Shown piece after piece: positions 6,605 to 14,435 of a DNA stretch of 34,274 bases (position 1 is the stretch's first letter; the number at the start of each line of letters is the position of its first letter). The stretch comes from a virus. The stretch spans positions 1 through 34,274 of IMG/VR virus record IMGVR_UViG_3300032018_000395; one strand, given 5' to 3'. Position numbers and translations under genes: made by a program. The notes beneath the pieces were generated by a model. That model was not told where the DNA came from, made no database searches, and saw only the letters and a program-made list of their open reading frames with translations.

Positions 6605-7401
6605 ACTATTTCGAAGATCACATCGGCGACTACGCCGCTGCAACAGCCCATCTTACATGGGACGAAGACATGGCTTACACGCGGCTAATTCGGGCCTACT
6701 ATCACACTGAAAAGCCAATCCCCAAGGATAAGGCGCACCGGTTGGCCAGGGCTGTGACACCTGCCCAACGCCGAGCGGTTGATAGCGTCCTGGTCGAGTT
6801 CTTCACGCTTCAGGACAACTGCTATTGCCAAAAGCGCTGCGATGAAGAAATTGCGAGATTCCAGGACAAGCAAGATAAAGCAAAACGCAGTGCGGATGCA
6901 AGATGGAACGCACATCGTTCGCAGTCTGATCGCAATGCGAACGCATCAACAAACGCAATGCGAACGCATAGCGAAGGCAATGCTCCCAGTCTCCAGACAC
7001 CAGACACCATACCCAATAAAAAGAATACAAGCGCATCCGCGCCACCGCCTTCCGGCGTGTCCGATTCGGTTTGGGCTGATTTCCTGAAAATCAGAAAAGC
7101 CAAACGGGCGCCAATGACCGACACGGCATTGGAGGGAATCCGTCGAGAGGCGGCTAAGGCTGGCATGACTCTGGCAGACGCTCTGGCGATGTGCTGCACA
7201 CGCGGCTGGCAGGGGTTTGAGGCCAAGTGGCTTGAGGACAAAAAAACCGCCTTTACGCCGCCCAGCCCCGCCGTCACCGTACCCAGAAAACCCGGAATTG
7301 ATCCCGCGCTTGCGAAGTGCTACGCCGACGCGAAGATTTGCAAACCTATGCCGATTGAAATGCAAAAGCCAAGGCGTGAACCGTCAGGAGCGAGAGCATG
7401 A
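6601..7401 (+). CDS. DUF1376 (YdaU-like) replication-associated protein
   Basis: This 266-residue protein begins with the DUF1376 signature (YFEDHIGDYAAATAHLTWDEDMAYTRLI-type segment, about residues 3-30) and continues with a domain seen in phage replication proteins. A polar linker rich in N, A, S and T (about 100-150) follows. The C-terminal helical region (about 150-225, WADFLKIRKAKRAP to GWQGFEAKWL) resembles replication initiator C-termini. It uses GTG as start, overlapping the previous stop. DNA encoding the linker contains two perfect 16-bp direct repeats, suggesting that the origin lies within the gene as in lambda O. No helicase-loader gene was recognised next to it. Confidence 0.75.
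   Translation: MNYFEDHIGDYAAATAHLTWDEDMAYTRLIRAYYHTEKPIPKDKAHRLARAVTPAQRRAVDSVLVEFFTLQDNCYCQKRCDEEIARFQDKQDKAKRSADARWNAHRSQSDRNANASTNAMRTHSEGNAPSLQTPDTIPNKKNTSASAPPPSGVSDSVWADFLKIRKAKRAPMTDTALEGIRREAAKAGMTLADALAMCCTRGWQGFEAKWLEDKKTAFTPPSPAVTVPRKPGIDPALAKCYADAKICKPMPIEMQKPRREPSGARA
6905..6983 (+). repeat. Iteron-like repeats, candidate replication origin
   Basis: Two identical 16-bp copies of CGCAATGCGAACGCAT lie at 6931-6946 and 6954-6969, 23 bp apart. Each contains the palindrome ATGCG-AA-CGCAT. Partial copies flank them: GAACGCA at 6905 and GCAATGC at 6977. A more AT-rich stretch follows at about 7005-7030. Placement inside a replication gene matches the lambdoid origin layout. Origin function is inference. 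Confidence 0.5.
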
Positions 7402-7583
7402 CCCGCACCTACATCGCTAAACGCCTTTTGGAACACGGACCACTGACCGCGCGAGAGTTCCACGCTATCACCGGATGGACAGCGAGACAAGCACACAAAA
7501 CCATCGAATGGATGCTGCGAAACGGGCAAATAAAGTTTTGGTACGAGAGCGAGAAATCGCCGCGCAGGTACCGGCTGTGCTAA
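7398..7583 (+). CDS. Small winged-helix protein
   Basis: The 61-residue protein is predicted to be almost entirely a winged helix: an N-terminal helix (MTRTYIAKRLLEHG), a helix-turn-helix (residues 16-42, LTAREFHAITGWTARQAHKTIEWMLRNG) and a C-terminal beta-wing ending in RRYRL. It overlaps the DUF1376 gene as ATGA. A DNA-binding role is likely; the target is unknown. Such mini-regulators occur often between replication and resolvase genes of phages. Confidence 0.6.
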   Translation: MTRTYIAKRLLEHGPLTAREFHAITGWTARQAHKTIEWMLRNGQIKFWYESEKSPRRYRLC

Positions 7584-7723
7584 CCCGAGAAATCGTCATA
7601 GCCCACATCAAAATGATGAATAAATCAGAGCCGTCCTACGCTGAAAAAGCCATTAAGTGGTATTGCGCCACGCTGCCGTGGCTTGAGTTGCCGACTTACG
7701 CAGACCTGAAAGGCCAGCAATGA
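7577..7723 (+). CDS. 48-residue early protein of unknown function
   Basis: A longer reading frame exists from 7475, but its first part overlaps the previous gene and has no ribosome binding site. The GTG at 7577 overlaps the previous stop, has AGG at 7566-7568 (8 nt upstream), and begins a compact protein with an amphipathic helix and a YCATLPWLELPTY segment. Its stop overlaps the rusA start as ATGA. No family recognised. The tight coupling on both sides is the main evidence that it is real. Confidence 0.5.
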   Translation: MLTREIVIAHIKMMNKSEPSYAEKAIKWYCATLPWLELPTYADLKGQQ

Positions 7724-8076
7724 TCGAGTTGACATTACCGTGGCCGCCAAAATCGCTGAGCCCGAACGCACGGACACACTGGCGTAAAAAGGCACCGATA
7801 ACCAAGGCCTACAAAACCGAATGCTGGGCACTTGCGAAAGCCTCCGGCATGGTCGCACCCGAAAGCGCAGATCGACTGCACCTGTGGCTTGATTTCTATC
7901 CGCCCGACAAACGGCACCGAGATGACGACAACATGATTGCCAGTTTCAAGGCCGGCCGCGACGGCCTGGCGCTGGCATTGGGCGTCAACGACAAGCGATT
8001 TATCACTCACCCGATGGTGATGGATCAGATCGGCGGGATGGTCAAGGTACGGGTGACGACTGGGGTTGTCGCATGA
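7720..8076 (+). CDS. rusA: RusA-family Holliday junction resolvase
   Basis: The 118-residue protein has the length and motifs of RusA, a dimeric endonuclease that cuts Holliday junctions symmetrically. It starts with a beta-strand and the LPWPP-K-S-LSPNAR motif (residues 5-18). It carries the acidic cluster H-R-D-D-D-N (66-71), K77 within FKAGRDGL, and D91 in GVNDKRF, matching the catalytic aspartates and lysine of E. coli RusA. It would process recombination and replication intermediates before packaging. It overlaps both neighbours by 4 bases. Confidence 0.92.
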   Translation: MIELTLPWPPKSLSPNARTHWRKKAPITKAYKTECWALAKASGMVAPESADRLHLWLDFYPPDKRHRDDDNMIASFKAGRDGLALALGVNDKRFITHPMVMDQIGGMVKVRVTTGVVA

Positions 8077-8618
8077 TCTGGAACGAACGCACCATCGCCC
8101 GCGCCATCGCGCTGCAAACACTGGCCCGCAAGTGTGTGGTGCTGGTCGATAACTGTAATTGGACTGGCCATGAGTGCGACGTGCTCGCTGTGACCACTGA
8201 CCTGCGCATCATTGATGTCGAGGTCAAGATCAGCCGCTCCGACCTAAAGGCCGACGCCAAAAAAGACAAATGGTGGCACAGGCCCGGTTGGAGTTGGGGC
8301 AGCCGCGCTGCTGCTGGAGCTGAGGCCAACACGCACCCACGCCGGGTTTGGAAGCATTACTACGCGCTGCCAGTCGAGATTTGGAAGCCAGAGATGCTGG
8401 ACTTCCTGCCGAGTAAAGCCAGTGGCGTGCTGCTGCTGTCCGTACAGAAGGGCGGCGCTGCTATTGTGGTGGAATGCCGCCGCCGTGCGACGCCCGCCAA
8501 GGATGCCTACCGCCTAAAACCAGACGAAGTAATGGACATCGCCAGATTGGCCAATCTTCGGATGTGGGAAGCCTACCGGCGCGCCGAGCGCGCGCAACAG
8601 GAAAGGCTGGCAGCATGA
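8073..8618 (+). CDS. PD-(D/E)XK nuclease-like protein
   Basis: This 181-residue protein shows a nuclease-type signature near the N-terminus: D36 in a strand (HECDVLAV), followed after 13 residues by E50-V-K52 (IIDVEVK), the spacing of a PD-(D/E)XK active site. An upstream helix (residues 8-20) supplies the usual first helix, and a charged segment with paired tryptophans (KWWHRPGW) follows. The C-terminal half has a beta-strand (GVLLLSV) and a basic helix. The function is probably DNA cleavage or repair. It sits between RusA and a DUF1367 gene with 4-base overlaps, so it belongs to the recombination block. The exact family is not recognised. Confidence 0.6.
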   Translation: MIWNERTIARAIALQTLARKCVVLVDNCNWTGHECDVLAVTTDLRIIDVEVKISRSDLKADAKKDKWWHRPGWSWGSRAAAGAEANTHPRRVWKHYYALPVEIWKPEMLDFLPSKASGVLLLSVQKGGAAIVVECRRRATPAKDAYRLKPDEVMDIARLANLRMWEAYRRAERAQQERLAA

Positions 8619-9136
8619 GTGAAATCACGCTTGTCCGACAAAACCCGACCGAGATACCCGAGGCCGACAAGGACGCCGCGCGCCGAGTTCTGTTCGGACT
8701 GGTGGACGGCTTGGGCGAGAAGGGCCGCAAATCATGGCGACGGTTTGTGAGCGGGCTCATGGCGCTGGAGCCGGGCGAGATGGTGTCGATCATCACCCAC
8801 AAGGATCGCAGCGGCCCGTTTCATCGTCGGCACATGGCCATCGAGATGGCGGTTTTTGAGACGCAGGAGAAGTTCGACAACTTTGACCAATTTCGCAACT
8901 GGATCAAGGTTGGATCAGGATTCTGTGATTGGGTGGCCGGTGCCAAGGGTGGTGTTTTCCCGGTTCCAAAGTCAATCGCTTTCGACAAATTGGAAGACAA
9001 CGAAATGCGCCAGGTGCACGATGACATGATCAAGTTTCTGCGCACCGAGCACGCCGGCCGGGCGCTGTGGAAGCATCTGGTGCCGGCCGCACGCACCGAA
9101 ATGATTGAAGGGATTCTTGAGGGTTTCGGGGAATGA
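8615..9136 (+). CDS. DUF1367 family phage protein
   Basis: The 173-residue protein starts at ATG 8615, overlapping the previous gene as ATGA; a longer in-frame start at 8474 would overlap that gene deeply and is unlikely. The middle section has the family-like pattern G-P-F-H-R-R-H-M-A (about 66-75), then a helix and a segment PVPKSIAFDKLEDNEM (about 112-128). The tail is helical. DUF1367 proteins are encoded near NinB/RusA genes in lambdoid phages and are thought to act in DNA metabolism, but no activity is established that I know of. Confidence 0.65.
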   Translation: MSEITLVRQNPTEIPEADKDAARRVLFGLVDGLGEKGRKSWRRFVSGLMALEPGEMVSIITHKDRSGPFHRRHMAIEMAVFETQEKFDNFDQFRNWIKVGSGFCDWVAGAKGGVFPVPKSIAFDKLEDNEMRQVHDDMIKFLRTEHAGRALWKHLVPAARTEMIEGILEGFGE

Positions 9137-9480
9137 TGTTCCCAAAGCGCACCTACGTGCGCAGCAAGGCGCTGACCGACGCCTGCCGCTTGATACCGTG
9201 CCAGCACTGCGGCCGTGACGAGCGAGGCCACACATGCGCCGCTCACAGCAATTGGAGCGTCCACGGCAAGGGTGGTCACATAAAAGCCGACGACAACCGC
9301 GTGGCCGCGCTGTGCGACCGCTGCCACGTCCCGATCCTTGATCAAGGTTCAAAACTGACAAAAGCCGAGCGCATGGCCATGTGGTGGAAGGCTCACGTCA
9401 AGACGGTTCGCATTCTGCTGGCGCGCGGGCTCTGGCCTGCCAATGTTCCCATTCCAGACATCCGTAAATTCGACGCGTAA
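9133..9480 (+). CDS. HNH/DUF1364-like zinc-binding protein
   Basis: The 115-residue protein has two cysteine pairs that suggest a zinc-stabilised HNH fold: C23-x2-C26 and C61-x2-C64-H65, with C35, H38 and a conserved basic/glycine stretch (GKGGHIKADD, about 45-54) between them. This arrangement resembles DUF1364 proteins such as the P1 Ref nuclease family. A role in recombination or DNA processing is likely from the neighbours (resolvase, nuclease-like). It begins with ATGATG overlapping the previous stop. It is the last gene of the coupled early operon; 13 bases separate it from the Q-like gene. Confidence 0.6.
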   Translation: MMFPKRTYVRSKALTDACRLIPCQHCGRDERGHTCAAHSNWSVHGKGGHIKADDNRVAALCDRCHVPILDQGSKLTKAERMAMWWKAHVKTVRILLARGLWPANVPIPDIRKFDA

Positions 9481-9493
9481 AACAAGGAGACTC

Positions 9494-9865
9494 ATGCGCA
9501 TCCCATCAGACCTCCAAGAAGCTGACCGTCTCCTGGTCAAATATGGCCGCTGGGCCATGGACCGTTTCAAAAAGCAGCACTGCGCAAGCGTCGAACACAA
9601 ATACAAACCGCCGAAACTGGAGGATGAGCCAAAGGAGGTGCTGATTGCTGATTTTGACGCCATGGACGTGCAGCGCACCCTCAACCTCGTGCCGCTACAG
9701 TACCGGCGCGTGTTGCAGGCCGAGTACATACCTCAGCGCCTGCCGAGTGTGGCCATCCGGCGCATGTTGCGTCTCACAAAAACAACATGGGACGGCAGTC
9801 ATTTGGCTGGTTTGAGGATGTTTGCGAATAATTGGCGTTTGCACATCCAAAAGAATAGTGCATAA
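9494..9865 (+). CDS. Q-like late antiterminator
   Basis: The 123-residue protein starts at ATG 9494, with AAGGAG 5 nt upstream. An N-terminal helix pattern (LLVKYGRWAM, 13-22) and a C-terminal helix-turn-helix-like region (about 68-112, RRVLQAEYI to SVAIRRMLRLTKTTWDG) resemble the phage 82-type antiterminator Q. Position is the stronger evidence: it is the last early gene, and directly behind it come a promoter, a short leader, an intrinsic terminator and then the terminase genes. Q proteins load onto polymerase near the late promoter and make it resistant to terminators. The family match is tentative; a sigma-like or other late activator is the alternative. Confidence 0.55.
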   Translation: MRIPSDLQEADRLLVKYGRWAMDRFKKQHCASVEHKYKPPKLEDEPKEVLIADFDAMDVQRTLNLVPLQYRRVLQAEYIPQRLPSVAIRRMLRLTKTTWDGSHLAGLRMFANNWRLHIQKNSA

Positions 9866-9866
9866 T
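9838..9866 (+). promoter_or_regulatory. Putative late promoter (pR'-like)
   Basis: TTTGCA (9838-9843) is spaced 17 bp from CATAAT (9861-9866). The stop codon of the Q-like gene lies within the -10 box. Transcription would start near 9871-9874 and give a leader of about 90 nt ending at the terminator at 9939-9964. Position right behind the Q-like gene supports it. The -35 matches consensus at only four of six bases. Confidence 0.5.
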
Positions 9867-9870
9867 CGCG

Positions 9871-9964
9871 GCTATTCCCCGCGACACCGAGTCGTGCGCC
9901 CTGGTTGCCTTTCGGCAGGCCGGGTGCGCTCAGTAGATAGCCCGCCACACCAGCGGGCTTTTTC
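9871..9964 (+). ncRNA. Putative late leader RNA (6S/tR' type)
   Basis: The predicted transcript from the late promoter is short and highly structured. It holds a long hairpin at 9900-9924 (CCTGG, TGCC, loop TTTC, GGCA, CCGGG) and then the terminator hairpin. No ORF is convincing here. In lambda the equivalent leader RNA accumulates in lysogens until Q acts. The boundaries given are estimates. Confidence 0.4.
9939..9964 (+). terminator. Intrinsic terminator (tR'-like)
   Basis: A 7-bp stem AGCCCGC/GCGGGCT with a 7-nt loop is followed by a run of T. It lies between the putative late promoter and the terminase genes, so late expression needs readthrough or antitermination. Confidence 0.8.
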
Positions 9965-10216
9965 GTTTCTGCCGCCCCAAAGTCAGCACACACCCAAACA
10001 GGCCATGAGCCACCCGGGTGCTTGATCTTTGCGGGTGGCGATTTATTTCAAATCCGCCAAGCGACTGACACGCTGACCGCTCAGGTCAATAGCGTGAAGG
10101 CACCGGCGGCCCAGGCTGAGGCCGGGAAAGACCTCGCCAGCGGTACGGGCCGGTGGATGCTGTCAACTCCTAGACACGCCACCGGCACCGCCGCACAGCA
10201 AACAACAGGAAATAGC
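9965..10216. other. Non-coding region before the terminase, candidate packaging site
   Basis: No convincing gene lies in this 250-base stretch. A TTG-initiated extension of the next reading frame to 10022 has no ribosome binding site. An interrupted inverted repeat links CACCGGCGGCCC (10101-10112) with GGGCCGGTG (10147-10155). Phage cos or pac sites often lie just upstream of the small terminase gene, so this is a candidate; no terminus can be read from sequence alone. Confidence 0.4.
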
Positions 10217-10750
10217 GTGGCACGACCTTCAAAGCTCACGGACAAGCAGTGGGAGTCCATCGGCAAGCGGTTACTGAATGGCGAGTCCGCCGCATCGCTG
10301 GCACGGTCTTTCGGAATCAGTAAAGCGGCAGTTTCTTTACGCTTTTCTAAACGCATTGAGACGGTCAAATCCGTTGCAAATCAAATAGTTGCGACGGGTA
10401 AGGCGTTGGAGTTATTGAACGTTTCTGAACAGATCGCCGCCCATGACATGGCATCGCGCATGCGGTCAATCTCTGGGCACCTGATGGGTGCCGCAGACTA
10501 TGGAGCCGCGACGGCCCACCGGCTTTCTGGCATTGCCCACGCCAAGGTGCAAGAGATTGACGACGCCGCGCCGGTGAGCGAAGAGAGTCTGAACGCGCTC
10601 AAGGGAATCAATGCCTTGACCAGGATGGCCAACGACGCCAGTTCCATCGGTCTGAACCTGATCGCAGCCAACAAGGATGCGGTGAATAAACTGCAAAACC
10701 CACCGAAAGGCCCGTCTGGGTTGAGCCACTTCTATGGAGAGTCTGACTAA
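10217..10750 (+). CDS. terS: Terminase small subunit
   Basis: The 177-residue protein has an N-terminal helix-turn-helix (about residues 22-46, GESAASLARSFGISKAAVSLRFSK) of the kind used to bind packaging sites, followed by long helices for oligomerisation (50-110 and 130-160). It directly precedes the large terminase gene, overlapping it by 17 bases. The GTG at 10217 is preceded by CAGGA 6 nt upstream; the longer frame to 10022 begins with TTG and has no ribosome binding site. It would select phage DNA and stimulate the large subunit. Confidence 0.8.
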   Translation: MARPSKLTDKQWESIGKRLLNGESAASLARSFGISKAAVSLRFSKRIETVKSVANQIVATGKALELLNVSEQIAAHDMASRMRSISGHLMGAADYGAATAHRLSGIAHAKVQEIDDAAPVSEESLNALKGINALTRMANDASSIGLNLIAANKDAVNKLQNPPKGPSGLSHFYGESD

Positions 10751-12122
10751 GCCGACGCTGAACCCCGCGTTGCGGGAGTTCTGGAAAGCGAAAGCTCGCA
10801 ATCGGGTGCTGATCGGAGGCCGCGCATCAAGTAAGAGTTGGGACGCCGCAGGGATGGCCACCTACTTCGCCGACAACTCCAAGCTGCGCGTGCTGTGCGT
10901 GCGCCAGTTCCAGAACCGTATCTCTGAATCTGTCTATGCCCTGCTGAAGATCCAGATCGAGCGCTTCGGTCTGTCCGAGCGCTTCGACATTCAGCGCGAC
11001 AAGATTTACAGCACGGCCGGCAGCGAGTTCATGTTCTATGGGCTGTGGCGCTCGATTGACGAAATCAAGTCGCTTGAGGCAGTTGACATCTTGTGGATAG
11101 AAGAGGCCCACAACCTCACCGAAGAACAGTGGAAGATTCTGGAGCCCACGATCCGAAAGGCTGGCTCGCAGGTCTGGGTGATCTTCAACCCGAAGTTGGC
11201 CACTGACTTTGCCTACAAAAGGTTCGTGGTAAATCCGCCGCCGAACACGATCGTTCGCAAGATCAACTTCGACGAGAACCCATTCTTGTCGAAGACGATG
11301 CTGCGGATCATTGAGGCAGCAAAAGCGGAAGACCTGGACGAGTTCAATCACATCTACGGTGGTGAACCGAAAGACGACGATGAAGCGGTCATCATCAAGC
11401 GGTCATGGATATTAGCTGCGATTGACGCGCACAAGAAGCTGAGCATGGGGCCGACGGGCAGCAAGCGCCTGGGCTTTGACGTGGCGGACAGTGGCGACGA
11501 CAAGTGCGCCACGATCTATGCGCATGGCTCCGTGGTGTCCTGGGCTGATATGTGGAAGGCCGGCGAAGACGAGTTGCTGACGTCGTGCACGCGGGTTTAC
11601 CACTCGGCACGTGAGCGTGGCGCATCGGTCACATACGACTCCATCGGTGTTGGTGCCAGTGCTGGCGCCAAGTTCGGAGAACTCAACGCCGCGTTGAAAG
11701 ACACGAAACGCATCAGCTACGCCAAGTTCAACGCGGGCGGCGCGATATGGCGTCCTGAAGCGGTCTACTCGCATGGCACCAAAAACAAAGACATGTTCAG
11801 CAACATCAAGGCGCAGGCCTGGTGGTTGCTGGCTGACCGGTTCCGCAACACGTTCAACGCGGTGCGCAATGGCCAGCAATTCAAGGATGACGAACTGATC
11901 AGTTTGTCAAGTGACACACCGCACCTTGAACTGATTATTGATGAGCTGTCCACCCCCAAGCGCGACTATGACCAGAACGGCCGCGTCAAGGTGGAGAGCA
12001 AGAAAGACCTCGCCAAGCGCGAAGTGAAATCCCCCAACCTTGCGGACGCCGTTGTGATGGCATTCGCACCAGGCCAAGCGCCCATGAACATCAGCGACGA
12101 AGCGCTCAACCGATTCAGTTAA
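10734..12122 (+). CDS. terL: Terminase large subunit
   Basis: This 462-residue packaging motor has an N-terminal ATPase with Walker A GGRASSKS (28-35), Walker B ILWIEEA (119-125, catalytic glutamates at the end) and coupling motif FNP (151-153). The C-terminal RNase H-fold nuclease has candidate metal ligands D249 and D252 (GFDVAD), D302 (YDSIG) and an aspartate near 445 (SPNLADAVVMAF). The pattern resembles the Terminase_3 (PBSX/SPP1) group. It cuts concatemeric DNA and pumps it into the procapsid through the portal. Its TAA overlaps the portal ATG (TAATG). Confidence 0.95.
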   Translation: MESLTKPTLNPALREFWKAKARNRVLIGGRASSKSWDAAGMATYFADNSKLRVLCVRQFQNRISESVYALLKIQIERFGLSERFDIQRDKIYSTAGSEFMFYGLWRSIDEIKSLEAVDILWIEEAHNLTEEQWKILEPTIRKAGSQVWVIFNPKLATDFAYKRFVVNPPPNTIVRKINFDENPFLSKTMLRIIEAAKAEDLDEFNHIYGGEPKDDDEAVIIKRSWILAAIDAHKKLSMGPTGSKRLGFDVADSGDDKCATIYAHGSVVSWADMWKAGEDELLTSCTRVYHSARERGASVTYDSIGVGASAGAKFGELNAALKDTKRISYAKFNAGGAIWRPEAVYSHGTKNKDMFSNIKAQAWWLLADRFRNTFNAVRNGQQFKDDELISLSSDTPHLELIIDELSTPKRDYDQNGRVKVESKKDLAKREVKSPNLADAVVMAFAPGQAPMNISDEALNRFS

Positions 12123-13576
12123 TGAAACGCCACACAAAATCCCGCACTGTCGCAGCGCCTACACCGGCTAAGAAGCTGGCGATCAGCTATGAGGCATTGG
12201 CACGCTTTGCGTCTACTGAGCCCGAACCGGTTCGGTACAAGGTGCAGCCTCCCAAGTTGATGCCTGGCGTGGTGCCTTCTGGCGTTACGTTGGCCATGGA
12301 CGCAAGCTCTGTCTATGACTACGTCAGCCAGTATTACGAAGGCCAAGGCTTCCCTGGCTATCCACACCTGAGCGGGCTCGCTCAAAAAAGCGAGTATCGC
12401 AGCCCGTCCGAAACGACGGCCAACGAGATGACGCGCAAGTGGGCCAAGGTCGTAGCGCACGGTGACGGTGACTTGTCCGCCAAGATCGAGATCATCGAAG
12501 CTGAACTGAAGCGCCATAAGGTCCGGGATCTGTTTCGGCTGGCCGCCGAGCAGGATGGATTCTTTGGACGTGCCCAGATTTACGCGGACATCAAGGGCGT
12601 GACCGACGAGTCGCGCCGGTTGCCGCTGGTCATCGACCCAGCCACCATCAAGAAGGGCTCGCTGAACGGATTCAAGAACGTCGAAGCGCTGTGGACAACG
12701 CCGGCTGCCTACAACTCAACTGACCCGCTGGCGCCTGATTTCTTCAAGCCGACGGCGTGGTTCATTCTGGGCAAGCAGACGCATGCCAGCCGCTTGATGA
12801 CATTTATCAGTCGCCCGGTACCGGACATGCTGAAACCGGCTTACAACTTCGGCGGCATGAGCATGAGCCAGTTGATGGAGCCGTATGTCGAGGCATGGCT
12901 ACGCACGCGGGATTCAGTGTCCGACCTACTTCATTCGTTCTCTATCAGCGGTATTAGAACGGACATGGCCAGCACGTTGGCCGGTGGGTCGGGCGACAGT
13001 CTGGCCACTCGAGCAAAACTGTTCAACCAGATCCGGGATTCCCGCGGCTTGATGCTTCTGGACAAGGATTCAGAAGAATTCTTCCAGTTCAGCACACCGC
13101 TGTCGAGCCTGGACAAGCTGCAAGCGCAGAGCCAGGAACACATGGCCGCGCCCAGCCACATGCCGTTGGTCAAGCTGCTTGGAATCACGCCAAGTGGATT
13201 GAATGCATCGAGCGAAGGTGAGATGTCGTGCTGGTATGACTTCGTGGCATCGATGCAGGCAAACCTGTTCTCCGAACATCTGAAGAAGGTGATCGACATC
13301 ATCCAGCTCGACCAGTTCGGCAAGATTGACGACGCCATCGGGTTTGAGTTCGAGCCTCTGGAGCAAATGAACGGAACGGAATTGGCGGCCATTCGCAAGT
13401 CGGACGCCGACGCTGCCGTGGCCTACATCACGGCGGGCGTGATCGCGCCGCTGGAAGAGCGCACCAGGTTGGCCGCTGACCCGCTGTCTGGTTACACATC
13501 GCTGGAGGCTGAAGACTTGCCGGTGGTGCAGGGCGATCCTGACGCGCCGGCCGGGGAATTGGATGACGCACCGTAA
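12122..13576 (+). CDS. Portal protein (DUF1073 type)
   Basis: The 484-residue protein follows the large terminase and has the features of DUF1073 portals: an early FPGYPHLSGLAQKSEYR segment (about 77-95), an AEQDGFFGRAQIY region (about 143-155), and a late GLNASSEGEMSCWYDFV motif (about 358-376). The C-terminus is acidic. Twelve copies would form the ring at the capsid vertex where DNA enters and the neck attaches. Some databases label this family after anti-CBASS Acb1, but the length and position here fit a plain portal. Confidence 0.88.
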   Translation: MKRHTKSRTVAAPTPAKKLAISYEALARFASTEPEPVRYKVQPPKLMPGVVPSGVTLAMDASSVYDYVSQYYEGQGFPGYPHLSGLAQKSEYRSPSETTANEMTRKWAKVVAHGDGDLSAKIEIIEAELKRHKVRDLFRLAAEQDGFFGRAQIYADIKGVTDESRRLPLVIDPATIKKGSLNGFKNVEALWTTPAAYNSTDPLAPDFFKPTAWFILGKQTHASRLMTFISRPVPDMLKPAYNFGGMSMSQLMEPYVEAWLRTRDSVSDLLHSFSISGIRTDMASTLAGGSGDSLATRAKLFNQIRDSRGLMLLDKDSEEFFQFSTPLSSLDKLQAQSQEHMAAPSHMPLVKLLGITPSGLNASSEGEMSCWYDFVASMQANLFSEHLKKVIDIIQLDQFGKIDDAIGFEFEPLEQMNGTELAAIRKSDADAAVAYITAGVIAPLEERTRLAADPLSGYTSLEAEDLPVVQGDPDAPAGELDDAP

Positions 13577-14390
13577 CCTCGTTGCGCCCACAAAAAAGGC
13601 GATCAAGCTGTCAGCCATCCAGCCCAACGCCGGCATCGAAGCCGCCTATCGCAAGAAGCTACAGTCCTTGATCGAGGAAATGAGTCGGTCGGTGATCTAC
13701 TGGACTCGCGCTGCATGGCGCAAGGCACCACCGTTAGCCAGCATCGCACAAGACCGAGAAGGCGACCGGGTGCCAATCCTTGACCTGCGCCGCACGATGG
13801 AACGGCTTGGGCGGCACTGGACGCGCCGGTTCGATGATCTGGGCCCCGAGCTTGCCGAGGTGTTCGTGAACGGAGCCACGGCACACACGGACGCTGCGTT
13901 CATGGCTTCACTGAAGACCGCGGGCTTCACCGTCAAGTTTCAAATGACACAGGCCGCACGTGAGGGTTATCAAGCTGTATTGCAGGAAAACGTGGCGCTG
14001 ATCAAGAGCATCCCGGAAAATTATCTGCAAAGCGTGCAGGGCGACGTGTGGCGTGCTGTGAGCGGTGGCTACGACCTGAAAAAGCTGACCAACACGCTGC
14101 AAGAGAGGTATGGCGTCACGCACAGGCGCGCGGCGTTCATTGCGCGCGACCAGAGCAGCAAGGCCAAGGCGGTGATCGAGAACGTGCGGCGCCGGGAGCT
14201 TGGCATCACGACAGCCATTTGGCAGCACAGCGGGGCGGGCAAAGAGCCCCGGCCGTCGCATGTTGCCGCCAACGGAAAGCCGTTCGATCTGGACAAAGGG
14301 ATGCTGATCGATGGTGAGTGGCTTCTTCCTGGCGTTGCCATAAATTGCCGGTGCACATCGCGCGCCGTGATCCAAGGCTTTGAAGATTGA
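13563..14390 (+). CDS. Head morphogenesis protein (Mu F / SPP1 gp7-like)
   Basis: The 275-residue protein has the Mu F-like C-terminal signature: RRAAFIARDQSSKAKA (about 190-205), a PSHVAANGKPFDLDKG segment (about 235-250), and the terminal INCRC motif (260-264). The N-terminal part is basic and helical. Members are minor head proteins bound to the portal and needed for head assembly or DNA ejection. It overlaps the portal gene by 14 bases. An intrinsic terminator follows its stop. Confidence 0.85.
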   Translation: MTHRNLVAPTKKAIKLSAIQPNAGIEAAYRKKLQSLIEEMSRSVIYWTRAAWRKAPPLASIAQDREGDRVPILDLRRTMERLGRHWTRRFDDLGPELAEVFVNGATAHTDAAFMASLKTAGFTVKFQMTQAAREGYQAVLQENVALIKSIPENYLQSVQGDVWRAVSGGYDLKKLTNTLQERYGVTHRRAAFIARDQSSKAKAVIENVRRRELGITTAIWQHSGAGKEPRPSHVAANGKPFDLDKGMLIDGEWLLPGVAINCRCTSRAVIQGFED

Positions 14391-14409
14391 GCCCCACGAA
14401 AACCACACA

Positions 14410-14435
14410 AGCCAGCCTTACCGCTGGCTTTTTTT
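14410..14435 (+). terminator. Intrinsic terminator abutting the protease start codon
   Basis: A 7-bp stem AGCCAGC/GCTGGCT with a 6-nt loop is followed by seven T. The next ATG begins at 14436, immediately after the T-run, so hairpin and start codon are fused. No Shine-Dalgarno sequence fits between them. Confidence 0.8.

Noticed and set aside
10022-10216. N-terminal extension of the small terminase to a TTG start
   Set aside because: No ribosome binding site, biased composition, and the GTG at 10217 has a well placed CAGGA and begins the helix-turn-helix domain at a normal distance.
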